Positions 22,926 to 34,083 of a stretch of DNA of 64,000 nucleotides are shown one piece after another. The translations under genes were made by a program, and so were the position numbers. Where the stretch lies: positions 97,342,305-97,406,304 of the forward strand of contig CM040428.1 of assembly GCA_022702705.1 (NCBI GenBank), written 5' to 3'. How positions within the stretch are numbered: the stretch's first letter is position 1; each line of letters starts with the position of its first letter. A model generated the notes under the pieces. That model was not told where the DNA came from. It ran no database searches and saw only the letters and a list, made by a program, of their open reading frames with translations. The stretch comes from Papilionanthe hookeriana x Papilionanthe teres. Taxonomy: Eukaryota > Streptophyta > Magnoliopsida > Asparagales > Orchidaceae.

Positions 22926-22930
22926 AGGCT
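22926..22930 (+). repeat. Target-site duplication AGGCT, right copy
   Basis: Matches 15692-15696 and closes giant solo LTR 1. Element B sequence resumes immediately after it. Confidence 0.9.
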
Positions 22931-23519
22931 CTCTTTCGCGATAGACCAAAGGTTGAAGACGATGCGGCGGTTGAAAAATTGCATTTTTTGGGTTTTTAAC
23001 TGTTGAGAACCAATTTTCGCGAACTGGCGCCTAAGCGCGAACTATCGGTGCTTAGCCGTGTAATCTAGCGCTTAAGCGCCGACACTTTGTCGCTTAGTCG
23101 CCAATACCCAAATATTCACAATAATGGTATATGCACTAAATCACTTGGTTAATCACCCTTAATTTCTCCAAAATAATTATTTCTCCCCACATAAATCTTC
23201 AATATTCCAAATCAAAATTAAATATCCATTGATTCCACACAAATTTCACACAAACAAAAACTTATATTAAAACAAACATAACACTTGATACAACTCTAGA
23301 ATTTGTATTCACACATAAAGGATGAAATTCTCTAAATACAAGAGACTTTAATCTCAAACTGATAAGTATACATCTCTAGGATGTAACCATCACATCAACA
23401 GGCTTAATTAATACTTAAATATAAACACTAATCACACCACACATAACACACAAGAACACTAAACATAAAACATAAGAATACTAAACAAATAAGAACAAAG
23501 TACTCTTAATTCGATTCTA
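22931..23519 (-). promoter_or_regulatory. Noncoding region of element B with GC palindromes, upstream of the full-length ORF2
   Basis: GC blocks at 23018-23103 (GGCGCCTAAGCGCG, GCGCTTAAGCGCC, GTCGCTTAGTCGCC) resemble those upstream of the TATA box in the Athila LTRs. Without the solo LTR insertion they would lie about 370 bases upstream of the ORF2 start at 15413. The rest of the interval is A-rich and noncoding. No clear TATA box is seen. Confidence 0.45.
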
Positions 23520-23912
23520 CGTTAGGCGGATTATATCCAGGACCACTATTATTCTCATTTTACCCTTCTGGAATATAAATTTGATAGAACGGGGCGATAC
23601 TTTTTCATTCTTACATCTTCTTCTTCAATCCATTTGTTTTTCACAAACATCGCCTTATCTGCTTCTTCCACATAACTTGAATGACTGAATTGCATCTTGA
23701 GTTGACATCCCATGTGCTCCAACTGCAAATTAGTTTCATTGATCTTTGCTTCCATTGAAGTCACTCGGGCTTCAATATTTGTAATCATTTCTGTAATATC
23801 TTAAATACTAACAACGAGATAACCATTGAATAATTCTTTAGCACTATCACTAATGAACTTACTTTTGTCAAAATCTTGCTTCTTCTTCATTTCCTTCTCC
23901 CAGGAAGACATG
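23520..23912 (-). pseudogene. Short second ORF2 copy of element B, centre deleted
   Basis: The start ATG at 23912 reads MSSWEKEMKKK and then shifts frame. The continuing frame has FDKSKFISDSAKELF, matching the N-terminus of ORF2 in element C (FDRSKFVTAAAHF). After a TAA comes an open segment 23788-23555 rich in Glu, Lys and Met with heptad spacing (ITNIEARVTSMEAKINET), matching the coiled-coil C-terminal part of ORF2. A PFYQIYIPEG-like end resembles the conserved YxPYxP tail. The central domain is missing, so I read this as an internally deleted, broken duplicate. It could instead be a distinct small coiled-coil gene. Confidence 0.5.
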
Positions 23913-23987
23913 ATGCACTCAAAACTCTCTTCTTAAGACTCAAAAATGAAAATAGGACTTGGGGCAAGTGTTTCTCTTAAATCAGGT

Positions 23988-24180
23988 CCTTTTTATAGAC
24001 TTGAAAAGTGCTAAATCTGTCCCAAGATGTTTTAAACCTCCAAAATAACTTCCAAAAGTACTCCCCCATGATCTAAGCTTCTAGAATCTCATTTTTCACA
24101 TTTTTTGTAACTCCGGCGCCTAAGCGCCAACCAGTCGGCGCTTAACTTCCAGTGCTTAATTTAGCACAGGTCTGCTAAGT
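23988..24180 (-). promoter_or_regulatory. Candidate internal promoter upstream of the short ORF2 copy
   Basis: On the minus strand, GC palindromes (GGCGCCTAAGCGCC-like, 24115-24180) are followed by ATTCTAGAAGC (24078-24090, HSE-like) and then TATAAAAAGG (23988-23997), about 76 bases before the ATG at 23912. The order of GC palindrome, TTCTAGAA and TATA copies that of the LTR promoters of A and C. Activity is inference. Confidence 0.5.
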
Positions 24181-24404
24181 GTCCAAATTTTTATTCTGAC
24201 TTCTCTAAATCATCAATTAAGGTCAAATAAACTCTACTATACTTTAAAAACTCCAAATTACTACCACTAAAATATAAAAACAAAGCAAAAAAAGTAAATT
24301 AAACACACAAAACAAACATAAAGCAAAGCACATCGATAATTATGGGTTGCCTCCCACAAAGCGCTTGTTTTATTGTCTTCAGCCTGACATACCCAGAAAT
24401 CATT

Positions 24405-25524
24405 CTAAGTGACCCAACATCAAATTATTATTAGATTTAGATTTATTGACTGAAAAATATGGTTTAAGTCTATGTCCGTTAACTTTAAATATTTTCCAAT
24501 CTTAGGATCTTGAATATCTACATCTCCATAAGAATAAACTTTTATCACAATAAATGGACCCATCCACCTGGACTTAAGTTTTCCAGAAAATATTCTCGAT
24601 CTAGCATTATACGGTATAAATTTTTGTCACGGTACAAGATTTTTAGTAAGAATCTTCCGAACATGCCATAACTTCATCTTTTCCTTATAAATCTTAGCAT
24701 TTTCATAAGATTCATTCCTTATTTCTTCAAGCTCATTCAATTGAAATAATCTCTTTTCAGCAGCATCTTTCAAATTATAATTGAACTCTTTAATAGCCCT
24801 ATATGCTTTATGCTCGAGTTCAAAAGGTAAATGACAAGCTTTTCCAAAAATCAGCCTATATGGGGACATTCCTATATGTGTTCTGTAAGCAGTCCTATAG
24901 GCCCACAAAGCATTATCCAGTTTGATTGACAAATCCTTTCTATTTGGATTAAAAGTTTTTTCTAATATTTTTTTAATTTAATGATTGGATAATTCAAGCA
25001 AACCACTTGTCTGCGGATGATAAGTAGTAGCAATGCAATGATTAATATGATATTTCTTTGCTAACTTCCCAATAATCACATTTCTAAAATGACTTCCCCC
25101 ATCAGTTATGATTACTCGTGGTATTCCAATTCTGTAAAATAAATTCTTTTATAAAAACTTTACAACACTTTGAGCATCACATTGAGGTAAAGCAATAGCT
25201 TCAATCCATTTGGAAACATAGTCTACTGCTATCAAAATATAAATATTTTTGAAAGATGGTGTAAATGGTCCCATAAAATCTAGTCCCCAAACATCAAAAT
25301 ATTTCAACTTCCAACATATAATTGAGGGGAATCTCATTTCTTCTAGAAATATTGTCTACACGCTGACATCTATCACAATTTTTAATATAAACATTCACAT
25401 CCTTAAAAATTGTAGGCCAATAAAATCCTGATTGTAATATTTTATATGCAGTTTTATCACTTCCAAAATGTCTCCCATAATCAGAATCATGATATTTTTG
25501 AATAATTTCATAAGTCTCTTCCAA
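24405..25524 (-). pseudogene. pol: Athila-like integrase, element B
   Basis: Inserts the DNA copy into the genome. The zinc-binding HHCC region is at 25524-25330 (KYHDSDYGRHFGSDKT, NCDRCQR). The catalytic core begins GLDFMGPF (first Asp) near 25290. A second Asp block, IITDGG, lies near 25105 in another frame, and a glutamate block follows. The later core is open at 24932-24627 (ALWAYRTAYRTHIGMSPYRL). The C-terminal part continues in pieces to a TAG at 24405. At least four stops or shifts break the frame. Confidence 0.85.
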
Positions 25525-25554
25525 AGGTACACATCTTCAAATTATAAGATTCTT

Positions 25555-26199
25555 TCATTGTTTATATAAAAATGGGTCATCCCAAAAATAAGTCTTAACA
25601 TCAGACTGAAATTTCTTCTTTTCTTGGTATGTTAAACCATAGTTAATAATATTACTAACAATAAAGTTTACTATGTCTGCATACCACGGTACACGCAATT
25701 CTTTAACAGTGAACAATTTTTCATCACGAAAATGTTCATTAATTTCTTCAATATCACAGAGAGATTTTTCAATTTCAAGCCTGGAAAAATGATCATCAAT
25801 TTTATTATCAGAACCCTTCCTATCAACTGTCTCAAAATCAAATTCTTGCAAAAGAAGAATCCATCTTATCAGTCTCGGTTTTGCATCATTTTTCTTTATT
25901 AAGTATTTAATAGTAGAATGATTAGTATGCACCACACATTTAGTTCCAATTAAATATGATCAAAATTTATCAAAGGCAAATATTATAGCTAATTAGTCTT
26001 TCTTAGTAGTGAAATAATTAATTTGAGCTTGATTAAGAGTTTTACTTGCATAATAAATTACTTTGAAAATTTTATCATATTTCTGACCTAAAACAACACC
26101 AATAACATAATCACTAGCATCACACTTTAATTCAAAAGGTTTTTCCCAGTTTGGTGAAATTATTACAGGTGCAGTGATTAATTTTTCTTTTAAGGTTTC
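25555..26199 (-). pseudogene. pol: RNase H domain of element B
   Basis: Degrades the RNA strand during reverse transcription. The first catalytic Asp block KCDASDYVIGVVLG is at about 26140-26100. The glutamate block is damaged (YFTTKKD followed by a stop, where element D reads closer to the family pattern). The third block reads VHTNHS instead of VHTDHS, a D-to-N loss of a catalytic residue. The open segment 25935-25555 continues into the linker before integrase (TYFWDDPFLYKQ). Confidence 0.8.
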
Positions 26200-27445
26200 A
26201 AAGGCTTTGAGGCAATCATTATCAAAATTAAAAATTGCATCCTTTTCCAGTAAATGACATAAAGGTTTTGTAATCTTTGAAAAGTCTTTAATGTAATGCC
26301 TGTAGAATCCAGCATGTCCTAAAAAAACTTCTAATTCCCCTTACATTGGCTGGGCAAGGTAAATTAGAGATAACTTGAATTTTTGCGGGATCTACCTCCA
26401 AACATTTTTCGAAATGCGATGTCCCAAAACAATTCCTCTTGCTACCATAAATTGGCATTTTTCCCGATTAAGGACCAAATTAGTTTCTTCACGAGTTTTT
26501 AGAACTTTAGATAGAAGTTCTAAACATGATTAAAACGAAATTCCAAACACTGAAAAGTCATCCATAAAAACTTCAATCCCTTTTTCAATCAAATCACAAA
26601 AAATAGCTATCATACATCTCTGAAATGTAGCAGGGGCATTACATAAATCAAAGGCCATTCTTCTAAAAGCAAACGTACCATAAGGATTGGTAAACGTAGT
26701 TTTCTCTTGATCCTCAGGAGCAATTTGAATTTGGTGGTAACGAGTATATCCATCCAAAAAACAAAAGTATTTATGCCCAGCCAGTCTATCCAACATTTGA
26801 TCTAGAAGAGGGAGTGGAAGATGATCTTTCCTTGTGGCAAGGTTTAATTTTCTATAATCAATGCATATTTGCCACCCTGTAACTTGTCTTGTTGGTGTCA
26901 TTTCATTTTTCTCATTAACAGTCACAGTGACTCCTCCTTTCTTAGGAACATAGTGAATAGGACTAACCCATGCATTATATGAAATAGGGTAGATAATTCC
27001 AGCATCCAACCATTTTAAAATTTCTTTTTTAACAACGTCTTTCATGATAGGATTTAATCCCCTTTGGAGATCAGCCCGCGGTTTGCAATTATCTTCCATA
27101 AGAATTTTGTGCATACAAATTGAAGGAGCTGATTCCTTTAATATCGGCGATTGTCCATCCAAAGGATTTCTTGTGCTTCTTCAAAATTTCAAGCAAACTC
27201 TCTTCTTCTTTTCGATTAGCGAGAGGAAATTATAACGAGCGAGGTTGAGGATTCACCTGAAAAACATACTTGAAATGATTGGGAAGCATTTTTAGCTCAA
27301 GTTCAGGAGGTTTTTCAATTGATGGACCATAAGATTCATCTTTTTCAGTCATATCCAACAATTCAAAACTTTCACGAACATACTTTAAATCTTCCTTTTG
27401 AAAATCTTCAGAATCAAATAACTCCTCTTCTTGCTTAAATTCCAA
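26200..27445 (-). pseudogene. pol: Reverse transcriptase domain of element B
   Basis: Copies the element RNA into DNA. Linker at 27445-27230 (ELELKMLPNHFKYVF). RT is open from 27162 to 26530: EILKWLDAGIIYPIS, CIDYRKLN, FLDGYTRYHQI and the catalytic FMDDFSVFG near 26560. Changes from the usual pattern include GYTRYHQI for GYSGYNQI and AFDLCNAPATF for PFGLCNAPATF. A stop at 26530 and frame changes follow in the thumb region (CQFMVARGIVLGH can still be read). Confidence 0.88.
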
Positions 27446-27475
27446 TTCTTCTCTTTCAGCTTTCTCTTCATAAGT

Positions 27476-28019
27476 TTATTTGAAATGACATTCACATAAA
27501 TATTCAATAACATCCATCCTATAACGCTCATCTTCTTTACCTCTAGCAGGATATTTCATCAATTTTGAAATATTAAATGTAATAGTGTGATCATTAACCC
27601 TCATCACTAATTCCCCTTTTTTCACATCTAACATGGCTCTGCCTGTAGCTAGAAAAGGTCTCCCCAAAATTATGGGTAACTCTTTATCTTCCTCCATATC
27701 TAACACAATGAAATCCACAGGAAAAATAAATTGGTCCACTTCTACTAAAACATCTTCTATAACTCCTTTAGGATATGTGATCGAACGATATGCTAATTGC
27801 AGAGTTACAGTAGTTGGATTTATTTCTCCTAGTCACAGTCTTTTGAATATTGATAGAGGCATGAGGTTAATGCTTGCACCCAAATCACATAAAGCTTTTC
27901 CATAGAATCTTTCTCTGATTGCACATGGAATTGTGAGACTACCAAGATCTTTAAGTTTTTCAGGAAACTTTTTCTGAATTATCGCACTGCACTCCTCACT
28001 AAGTGCAACAGTCTTATTT
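27476..28019 (-). pseudogene. pol: Aspartic protease of element B
   Basis: Processes the gag-pol polyprotein. The active-site block LCDLGASINLMPLSIF keeps the catalytic Asp. A TGA at 27833-27835 interrupts FKRL-LGEINP, where element D has a glycine codon. The second half is open at 27739-27476 (MEEDKELPIILGRPFLAT, the usual ILGRPFLA block). One stop and a possible frame change; otherwise well preserved. Confidence 0.85.
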
Positions 28020-29703
28020 TCTTCAAACTTCCTCTTTTTATTAAGAATACCCTTCATAAATTTCGCATAGCTTGGCATTTGTTCTAGGGCTTCAGCAAAT
28101 GAAATATTAATAGTAAGCTTCTTTAATATCTTCAAGAATTTTGAAAATTGCTTATCCGACTTTTGTTGACGAAGTCTCTGAGGAAATAGAGGTGGTGGTT
28201 TTTCTAAATCAACCTTAGGTGGAGAAATAGGTATTTCAAAACCTTTTGGTCTTTCAATCTCTTCTTTCTCTACTTCAGTTTCTTTTTGAACTCTACCTTC
28301 CAATTCTTTTCCACTTCTCAGTTGAATTGCTTTTACTTGTTCTTTATTCTTTTCTCTTGGATTCACTTCAGTATTAATTGGAAGCATTCCTTGGGATCTA
28401 TTACTTAAGGCATTTGCAATTTGTCCCAATTGATTTTCAATATTTATGTTGGTTGCTCCTTGACTTTGTAATTGATTTCCCATATGTGAAACTACTTCTT
28501 CCATAGACAACTTCTCCTTATTTTGTAAAGCATTATTATAACCTGAAGGATAAGTTAATCTATTATTATTATTACCTTGGTTGTTCCAATTCCCCAATGG
28601 GTTTACTTGGTGGTTCCCCCATTGTTGATTAACTCCACCCTGATTATTGTTATTCCAGTTAAAATTTGGATGATTCTTCCAACCTGAGTTATAATAATTG
28701 GAATATGGGTTGTTAGGTTTACTTATAACATTCACAGTTTTTGGTGAAGAATAAGAATCAACCATTTGGCCTAATGAATTTACTTCAATCATGAGATTTG
28801 GCTGAGAAAAATTCATCCCAAATTGGTCTATCTTCCTTGATATAACAACAACTTGATTTGCTAACATTGTAAAAGCATTATTCTCATAAACACAGGTTAC
28901 CTTTTTAGGATTTAACCTTTCAGAAGGCTATTGAAAATTATTAGTAGCCATTTCTTCAATTAAAGCATAAGCATTAGAAAATGGCTTAGACATTAATGAT
29001 CCACCAGCAACAACGTCGATGATTGATCTAAGAGATCTAACTAATCAATTATAAAAAGTTTGAATTATTAACCAATCTGGTATCGCATGATGTGGACATT
29101 TTCTGAGGAGATCTTTAAATCTTTCCTATGCTTCATATATGCATTACCCTTCAAATTGACAAAAAGATGTTATATCATTTCTCGACTTAGCGAGTCTTAG
29201 ATGGTGGAAAATATTTAACAAGGAACTTCGTGACAGATTCACCCCGAGTTCTTATTGATCCAGAGTGGTAATGAATGTAACCATATTTTAGCTTTATCCC
29301 TTAGTGAGAAAGTAGTCAGTCTAAGTCTAATAGCATCATCTGAAACATCATCATATTTAAAAGTAGCACACAACTCTAGAAATTAGCAAGATGCAAATTA
29401 GGATCTTCAGTTGTTGCTCCCCCAAACTGATTATTAGACACCATTTGGATAATAACAGATTTAACCTCAAAAGAATTAACAGCTACAGTAGGATTTTGAA
29501 TACTACCTTGAAATGCATCAATTGTAGGGTTAACATAATCTCTTAAAGGTCTTAATTCTTGATGGATGCCTATATTTTGATTTTGATGATTTGCTATTTC
29601 TTGAATATTTTTAATTTTTTCTGAATTTTTTTTTTATTTTTCTAATAGTTCTTTCTAATTCAGAATCGTAAGACACAAGTCCTTCAGAACCTGAACTATG
29701 CAT
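28020..29703 (-). pseudogene. gag: Athila-like gag, element B
   Basis: Capsid protein. The start ATG at 29703 reads MHSSGSEGLVSYDSELERT. The N-terminal third is broken by several frameshifts and stops between about 29630 and 28870. The C-terminal part is open from 28867 and includes NPYSNYYNSGWKNHPNFNW, an Asn/Gln-rich stretch, NIENQLGQIANAL and a basic Lys/Glu-rich tail, then runs into protease. Element A gag is homologous along its length. Confidence 0.85.
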
Positions 29704-29802
29704 ACAACAATAAAACAGAACAAAACACAACACACTAACAAAAATAAAGAAAAGTAAAAATTTAAAATTTCTTAATTCACTTTAAAATGTAATTTAATTG
29801 TT

Positions 29803-29934
29803 TTCTCCAGCAACTGTGCCAAAAACTTGATCCCCGATAAATATATGTGCTTACAAATATGATATGAAAATTGGCAACGACACCAAAAACTTGGGCCGCG
29901 AGGAATATATGTATGTGCGCCAAAAACTTGACTC
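29803..29934 (-). repeat. Threefold PBS region of element B
   Basis: Three degenerate copies of TCAAGTTTTTGGCGCCGTTGCC lie in tandem on the minus strand: 29934-29917 (ends GGCGC), 29894-29872 (GGTGTCGTTGCC) and 29836-29803 (GGCACAGTTGC). The spacers also resemble each other (CATATATTTATCGGGG and CATATATTCCTCGCGG). The outermost copy sits next to the LTR. Confidence 0.75.
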
Positions 29935-29949
29935 CACACCAAATATATT

Positions 29950-31752
29950 TGTTGATGATTTAGATATGAAAATTATGATTTTTATAATATGGGATACTAC
30001 GCAAGTATATGTATCGTTTATCAAGTAATATAGGACTTTCTGATTAAGCCCTAAGATATCGAACCCATAGGGAAAATGTAAAATCTTTAAAGAAATCAAA
30101 AAATTATCTTTTTACTTTTTTTTAATGTCTTTTGAAAGTATGTATTGATTTTGAAAAGTTTTGAAAGTTGATATGACTTTTGAAATTTCCTTAATAGAAT
30201 GTTTAGCAAGAAATTAAAATTATAATAACTGATAACACTGTATGTAAAATACTATTAACTAGAATATCTTTTTCTTTCCTTTTATGAGGTAGTAATAATT
30301 ATTAAAGTATTGTTGTGGAAGTTTTTAAATTTTGTTGTGACAGATAGAAGCAAATGTGTTCTTTACCCCTTCTTGATTCTATAAAGAACATAGGTTAATT
30401 TGAAATTTTTATCATTTTGAACATGGTTAGGCAGGGAAGATATCAGTCTCTCACTCTAAAGTTCCCTCTATTCCCACCACCTGGGGGCTAACTTCTCATA
30501 ATAAAACTCAAAACTTCAAACCAAATTAGGGGGTTTTAGCCTGTCACTCTAAAATCCTCAAATTTTAGTCCCTTCCATAAAAATAACTTCTAATATTACA
30601 TTCAATTATATGGACTACAATTATCACCCATATAATTGTATGTGCTTCTTACTAACTTTTATGGGACAATACAACATTGGATCTTACATAATCTCAAGAA
30701 ATTCTGCAACTTAACAGACCAAATTAAGAAGTAAATAAAGTTTTTAGAATCAATCTTCACAACTTCTTCCAACTTTTAAACACTTATACTTTCCACAACA
30801 ATTCTCTATAAATTAATTACTTCTCAATTTAAGAAAGAAAAAGATAAAGTAAACTACTCAGAATGCATTGAGAAAATACAAAAACACATTGATTTGAAAT
30901 TAAAAACCATAAGAAAAACAACAAAAAGAAACAAGTATTAACATAAAAACTAAATGTAAGAACAAAATTAAACACTTATCTGAAAATTCTCTCCACAAGA
31001 CTCAGGAAGTTCCTCTGAAACTTTAACTCTTCACTAAACTACTCCTTAGAGCAGATCTCGCAACTCCGATGACTCAGAATAACTTCAGACTTCAATAAAA
31101 ACTAAACTAAAAAGAAATAAAAAAAGTGGGAAGAAGAAGACTTCACTTCGACCCTTTTCTCCTTTCTAGTCTCTACACCTACTCCTTATTAAAACTAAAA
31201 TAAAAACTCTGTAAAAATACAATGGAGGAACCCTTCAAAATGAAAAGGAAAGGCTCCTTTTCTACTCTCTACTCCTACTCCTAATGAAAACTCTCTTCAA
31301 AATGCAAGTGGAAGAGCACTTAGTCATTCCTAAGACTCTCTTTAAATAGTAAACCAAAAGGTGCCTTAGCGTGTCTTCAAAATTTGTCCAGATTCAATGT
31401 ATCTACCAAAGAATGCACCCCTTCATTCAAACTTGCCGCCCAAAGGAAGTTATAGAAGTTACCACCAAGAGTTGCATCCCATACACTTTGAAATTTGTGC
31501 CAAATTCATTTGAATTTCAATTTTTAACTATGGTGGCTAAGCGAAGGCCCAACTGCGCTTAGCCGCTAGTGCCAAATTTTCATTTTTCACCTTTTTTTGC
31601 TCCAAATTTGATTCAATTTTCCTCCTTTCATCATGACCATCCATTTTCATCATACCTGCAAGAAAAACATAAAATATCATCCATTAAAGTGCAATATCTT
31701 TAAAAATAGGTATAAAAATGTGCATAAAATACTATTTATTTTAGGTGTATCA
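29950..31752 (-). repeat. 5' LTR of element B (about 1.8 kb)
   Basis: Starts TGATACACCTAAAATAAATA at 31752 and ends near 29950 (+ strand TGTTGATG). It is nearly identical to 11016-12756. A GC block (GGTGGCTAAGCGAAGG, TGCGCTTAGCCGC) lies near 31530-31570, with a TATA-like TATTTAAAGAG (minus) near 31345. The low-coordinate end is approximate. Confidence 0.88.
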
Positions 31753-32170
31753 TGCATACTGCCCAAAATCTTCCAAAACAACCAAGAATATCCTGAAATC
31801 GCCCAAAATTTTCCCAAAATTGTTTCTGGCACCAAGGCACCAATCTATGGTGTCAAGCCACTTGCTTTTCAGCGGTACTGTCATCTAGGAACCAATTTCT
31901 GGCCTTTAGGGGCCACCCTACTAGTAGCACTCCATTTCACTATGTTATGCCCATTTCATCTCTAGTTCACTCCAACAAAATGCGCTAGATCAGATTTTTT
32001 TCCTTGATCGATTTGGCTCCAAATTGCACCGTTTGTGCTTCATTTTTCTTAAAAAGTCCATTTCTTGTATCTGAAGCCAAAAACATGGAAAATACATTCC
32101 TTTAAAGTTTAATATTATTCTACATGAGCATGATATGTATATAAAAAATAGGTAATTTTTATGTACATCA
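31753..32170 (-). repeat. Fragment of an older Athila-like LTR
   Basis: The terminus TGATGTACATAAAAATTACC (minus, from 32170) has the form of the other LTR starts, followed by the familiar AATATT...AAAGG...CATGTTTTTGG block. Element B's LTR begins at 31752 in the middle of this fragment, so B inserted into it. Confidence 0.6.
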
Positions 32171-32514
32171 TGACTCTTTGGTTGATTATGTATGTTCCAC
32201 TCGATGTCTAGTCCAACTTGTCGATTGACCGTCCTTAAACAGTTTGGTTGACCTTCTTTAGGTCTAAGTTTCCTTGAGAAAACATTTTCTCTCAGATGTT
32301 TTTGTTGAAGTACCAAGTTTCCTATTTTTTGATCTCTTATTATTGACAGGTTGAGTTAGTTTGCTTTTCTTCCATTAAATCACGGGCCAACTTCACATCT
32401 TTAATGCTCACTTCCTACCAATTTCTTAGCTTCTCCTCTAAAAATGATGCAATTGTGACGACTGGTGCGGCCTTAATGTATGTTGTTTTTCTGTATATCT
32501 TCTACCAAGAACTT
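32171..32514. other. Unclassified spacer
   Basis: No gene is recognised. A short run GTTTCCTATTTTTTGAT recurs near 1600, so it may belong to the same old repeat as the window start. Confidence 0.4.
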
Positions 32515-34068
32515 TGATGCGTGATTTGCTAGTAATGCCACTTATAGTAGCCTTAAGTATGTTTTCAAGATTAAATGTTCATTAGGTCATAAACACAAGT
32601 ATACGTATAACAAAAGTAGTGAAGGGCTCTAAAGGAGTCCTAAGTATCAATCCTACAGGGAGATGGAAATTCTTATAATATTAACTCAAAGAGATAATAT
32701 CTAAACTATATAAAACTTATGTACGAAAGCAACGTTTAAGTTTGTAATGAGAACCTAATAGAATTAGGTTTACTACACTAATCTCTAATGTGAGCCAGCT
32801 AAAGTTTATAACTATGATTTCAAATTTAATGAACTATCTTTCCCTTTTACAATGAGGTTATAGTTACTAAAGATCAAAATTATCATACATTGTATGTGTC
32901 AAATAGGAGCAAAAATATTCTTTAATCCTCTTATGAGTCATCAAAGCACCTTGGCTAATCCAGAGTTTAGTTCCTAAATCCGTGGTTAGGTTTGGAAGAT
33001 ACAAGCTCTCACTTTAGAGTTCCCATGTTCCTCTCACCTGAGGGCTAACATCTCGCTTTAGTTTACAAACACCTGAACCAAATTCGGGATTTTTAGTCTG
33101 TCACTCTAAATATCACTAATTCTACACCCTTCAATGTATATTTCTCTATTTATTTTAACTTAACCCATGGACAAAAATCTCATCCATGAAATTAAATGTG
33201 ATTCTTACTTGATTGTTGAAAGCATAGCCTTTTTGGATCATATGTTTTCACAACAGATTTAAAAAAATTAATTGGTCAGATCGATAAGTAAATTAAGTTC
33301 AGGTTTGAGTCATCACACTTAAGAATTTAAAATCACTTCCAACCAAATACTATTTTTCACATAACTATATCTCAATGTATAGGGAAAAAAAGTATACTAC
33401 TCAATATTCATGAAAAGATACAACAAAACATGGATTTATATATATAGAAACAAGTTTACACAACACTTAAGTAAAGTAAAACAACTTATCTTAATCTCCT
33501 CCTCAAGCAATTCCCTTACTGTTCTTTTGAATCAGTTTCTCTTCTTACAATATAACTTAATTCTCTCTTAGATATGTAATGAAGAAGAAATCTGTCACTT
33601 TCCCTCTCCTCTTACAACTCTTAGAGAATAACTCTCCTAAATCTCTCTCAAACCCTAGTAGTGGATTTTCGACCACTTCCTATTCTTTAGTTGGCCCCAC
33701 ATTTCAGTCTAAAATGAGTGTTTTTTAATTGATGGCCAAAATCCCAAGAGTCTCCATTGACATCTCTTCAAAATTCTTCCAAATTCAATTTATTTGGAGG
33801 AATAACTACTTCTAGCGCCGTTTAGCGCCAATATGGCATTGTTTTGCGCCTGTTAAATATCTTCTCTGGAAAGTGGTACCGGTTCATTTTTTCTTAAAGT
33901 GCCTCCTTTTTACTCTAAATTCCATCCTTTTTTTGCTTCCTTTAGGCCCAAATGCTTATATTGAGTAAAACTGCAACAAAACATGAAAATACCCTTCTTT
34001 AAAGTGCAATATCAGCAAGTGTAAGCTTTAAATGTGTATATAAAATTTAAAATTTTTTAGGTGTATCA
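32515..34068 (-). repeat. 3' LTR of element E
   Basis: Starts TGATACACCTAAAAAATT at 34068 and ends at about 32515 (+ strand TGATGCGTGATTTGC, like TGTGATGCGAC in element C). Inside are the usual LTR blocks (CTAAAGGAGTCC, TCACTCTAAA) and a GC block GCGCCGTTTAGCGCC near 33815-33850. Only one copy is in the window. Confidence 0.75.
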
Positions 34069-34083
34069 AAATCCCCCAAACTT
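34069..34083 (-). other. Polypurine tract of element E
   Basis: AAGTTTGGGGGATTT (minus), identical to that of element B and directly next to the LTR start. Confidence 0.8.

Larger units (their letters stand above)
11016..31752 (-). mobile_element. Element B: Athila-like retrotransposon with both LTRs, split by a solo LTR
   Basis: Reading on the minus strand: 5' LTR (31752-29950), a threefold PBS region, gag, protease, RT, RNase H, integrase, a short ORF2 copy (23912-23520), a full-length ORF2 copy (15413-14295), a polypurine module, PPT and a truncated 3' LTR (12756-11016). A giant solo LTR (15697-22925, + strand) is inserted between the two ORF2 copies. The two LTRs are very similar by eye. 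Every coding segment has stops or frameshifts, so the element cannot move on its own. The base pairs just outside the 5' LTR are TGCAT; the matching duplication is lost with the 3' end. Confidence 0.9.
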
